Below are positions 60,405 to 62,653 of a stretch of 62,653 nucleotides of DNA, piece after piece (positions within the stretch are counted from its first letter, which is position 1; each line of letters starts with the position of its first letter). The translations under genes and the position numbers were made by a program. The stretch covers positions 42,740,527 through 42,803,179 of the forward strand of contig OX485808.1 of the NCBI GenBank assembly GCA_950295325.1. The letters run 5' to 3'. The stretch is from Polytrichum commune. Its lineage: Eukaryota; Streptophyta; Polytrichopsida; Polytrichales; Polytrichaceae. The notes under the pieces are model-generated. The model was not told where the DNA came from and searched no databases. It saw only the letters and a program-made list of their open reading frames with translations.

Positions 60405-60409
60405 TCCAC

Positions 60410-60650
60410 CGTTCCTGGTATTTAGTGTCAGTTACTATTTGGAGTTATGCAACGCTATAACATTTTGCTAGGAATGTGAGGTTTGACCAAGTAAAGTCAT
60501 TTATGTTGTGTGTTGTCCATATAACTTATTTAATCTTTGTGGGTAGGGTGCAAGCATGGTAAAGTGGATCAAAACAGTGTTACAATGTTTTAAAATCGTG
60601 TATTCTTTTTGGTAAAACTCTAAAAGTAGTAACAAAATGATGTTTAAATT
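60410..60650. mobile_element. MITE with M1-like left end
   Basis: Starts CACCGTTCCTGGTATTTAGT then GTCAGTTACTATTTGGAGTT, like the MITEs at 53119 and 27615. The right inverted end was not found, so the right limit is approximate. Confidence 0.4.
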
Positions 60651-62653
60651 AAATTATTCTTCATGGTGCTAGAAATTTTTGTGGCCCGTACTGAGTTAAT
60701 AGGACCATTTAGTGTACCTATTAGGAGCGATGGAGTTGAAGCACTAGGCTGGCGGGGGTTGGGAGGACCCGGGAGCTCGAGAGGCTGAAGGAGGTAAGGA
60801 TGTGGACGAATAGGGTTGAAGCAGCACCGGATGTTGCTCCCCGGAACGCCACTATCCTCTCCACCCACCTCCTCGAGACCTGAAAGGTCATCCCAACGGA
60901 CCCATCCATGCCACCAAACAACAGATATAAGAGTCCTGAACAAATCCAGAACGCACCAACAACGAAGCTGTGGGGAACTGCGGAGGAGATCGTGAGGTGA
61001 AAGGCCGAAGAAGTCACGTAGGAGATCCTATGGTGAATGGCCAAAGGAGCTGAGGAGAGCATGAAGTGAGCGCCCGAAAGAGTGGAGAAAGAGATCTAAG
61101 GTGAACGGCCAAAGAAGATTCGAAGGAGATCAGGAGGTGAGCATCCGAAGGAGCTGCAACGACGACCTAGAAAGAAGTTGCAACGACAGCCTGGAGAGGA
61201 GCTGCAAAAGAGCTGCTGTAGGAGCTACAACGGGGAGCCACCAAAGAAGCTGCAAACGAAATCGGAGAACCTACACTACAAAGCGAAGAAAGATCCGACC
61301 GAGGAGCAGCCGAAACTACACAACACCGAAGTTTTCGAAACCAGGACCATGCAAGTTTGTAGATACAAGAAGTATTAGAGATTTTTGTCTTAATCCTTGA
61401 AGCCCGATCTAGATCCATACTATACACCCTGACACTTGATAGCGAAAGATCTATTTGTTAAGATAGAACTAGCCTCAGATCTAGAAGTATTCTTAGAGAC
61501 CAGTTACCATGAGGCTCTAGCCTCACAAACCAACCCAGATCTAGATAAAGGAAAAACCCAAAACTGGTGAGGGTTCTTAGATTCAAAAGACCACTACACC
61601 ACGATCAAAACCACTTAGAGCCTCGCAGAAAGCCGTCATATGTTGAAGGTACTACCGAGAGAATACTTCAGGAGAAATTTGAAGCCGTGAGAATCCTGGT
61701 CAAAGTACTGTAAATTGTTGATACAGCAACCTGCTGTGACTGCCGAGACTGCTGGACCTAGACATCAAATTCTGAATATTGTTGCATGCTATTCGTTGTT
61801 GAGATTGCTACAATCGACCGGTGTTGAGGTGCCGAGACTACTGGTGGAAAACGGGTAGCTGCGTTTTCAAACTACTATTGCTGCTCCTTACGTGACTACC
61901 ACAACTAGAAGAACTACCCACAAACCTGTTACTGCTGCCGACACCGAGAGAGTTACTAGGTGCTGCTTACACCACCAAAGCCAAGATACACAGGAGTAGT
62001 TGCTGCTGCAAACCCGGGTGAAGTTGTTGGCTGCTGCTAAGGAAGGGAGCGGGAGGTGACAAAGGAGGCTAAAAAGAGAAGTTGCGACAGAAGTTGAGGA
62101 GCAACTCCAGCAAGATACAGGGATAGTTGCCTGGAGCGTGGAGCTTGGAGCCGAGGAGCTGCTGGATAAACAGTTGGGGAGCCGTTGTATAAAACTGTGG
62201 AGTTCCAGAAAGTGACGAAGGATACTACCGCGGAAGAAGCTGCGGTGTCCGAAGGGAAAGTTGTGGTCGAAAAGGGAAGCTGTGAAGACAAAGGAGAACC
62301 TGTGGGGACCGAGGAAGGAGCTGAGGTGAACGGAGGAAAAACTGCGGAGACAGAGGAGACGCTATTGCTGCTGTGCTGCCTGCCGCTGTTGTTGGAGCTG
62401 CGAAGCAAAGGTGAGGAGCAACACCACACAAACTCAAGTTGTTGGAGTTGATCACTGAGGCACTGCCATAAGTTAGGAGCAGCGGGAGTCGAGGCTGCTG
62501 AGACCGGGAGCGAGCAATCTACACCGAAAAATTGTCGTAAACTGCTGGAACTGTGTGCTGCTGTAGCCGCAAGCTGCTAGAGTTGCGATATCAAACCAGG
62601 TAGGAGGGAGTTCGAGGTGCTGCGAAGGAGAGGAGCAACCCCAACAAAATACT
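60650..62653. other. GA- and GCTG-rich tract, no gene recognised
   Basis: From about 60990 to the window end the plus strand is dominated by degenerate GGAGCTGC, GAAGCTGC and GGTGAACGGCCAAAGAAG-type words. This keeps frames open on both strands without any family motif. It resembles the untranslated leader of a large retroelement or a decayed simple-sequence region. No LTR, tRNA-primer site or polyprotein is visible. Confidence 0.4.

Noticed and set aside
61001-62455. Long open frames such as the 130-codon minus-strand frame at 62429-62037
   Set aside because: Simple-sequence composition (S- and P-rich or E- and G-rich on opposite strands) explains them; no domain is seen.

Overview
This window looks like nuclear DNA of a land plant, most likely a moss. 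The main reason is the gene at the left edge, which joins a protein kinase, an NB-ARC domain and leucine-rich repeats. That kinase-NBS-LRR ('PNL') architecture is known from mosses such as Physcomitrium. The moss call is an inference. The rest is A+T-rich, gene-poor DNA built from nested transposons and their relics.

Layout. 1-4100 (minus): PNL immune-receptor gene with three exons visible and its 3' end off the window. 6552-7420 (minus): four exon pieces of a broken EDR2-like START-domain gene. 8581-16308 and about 26800-32683: two direct copies of a ~5.4 kb non-coding repeat (R1), with an older inverted third copy at about 43690-47450. Comparing R1 copies exposes several insertions: a pogo/Tigger-like transposon (8888-10706), a tRNA-derived SINE (26814-27189) and a 537-bp segment with a long hairpin (15103-15429). 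18075-25052: a hAT relic cut by a solo LTR, a second LTR carrying a small hAT-type element, and a broken hAT transposase gene. 25533-26556: an almost perfect long-inverted-repeat, Mutator-type element with a 9-bp target duplication. 32736-41653: four more LTRs of the same family, with minisatellites, and a deleted hAT element. 42508-58060: TA-flanked MITEs, R1 and R2 repeats, a strongly C-over-G skewed stretch, and a 5-kb CACTA-like insertion with gene-like fragments. 58780-62653: Mutator-like and MITE relics, then a GA- and GCTG-rich tract.

Function. The only plausible host gene still under constraint is the PNL receptor. Its N-terminal helical region and catalytically complete kinase would be the signalling part, NB-ARC the nucleotide switch and the LRRs the sensor. 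A 144-bp (48-residue) duplication unit has recently expanded the LRR. Every transposase-like gene seen is broken. The element boundaries rest on target-site duplications, matching inverted ends and empty sites read directly from the sequence. Family names rest on remembered motifs, because no database search was possible.
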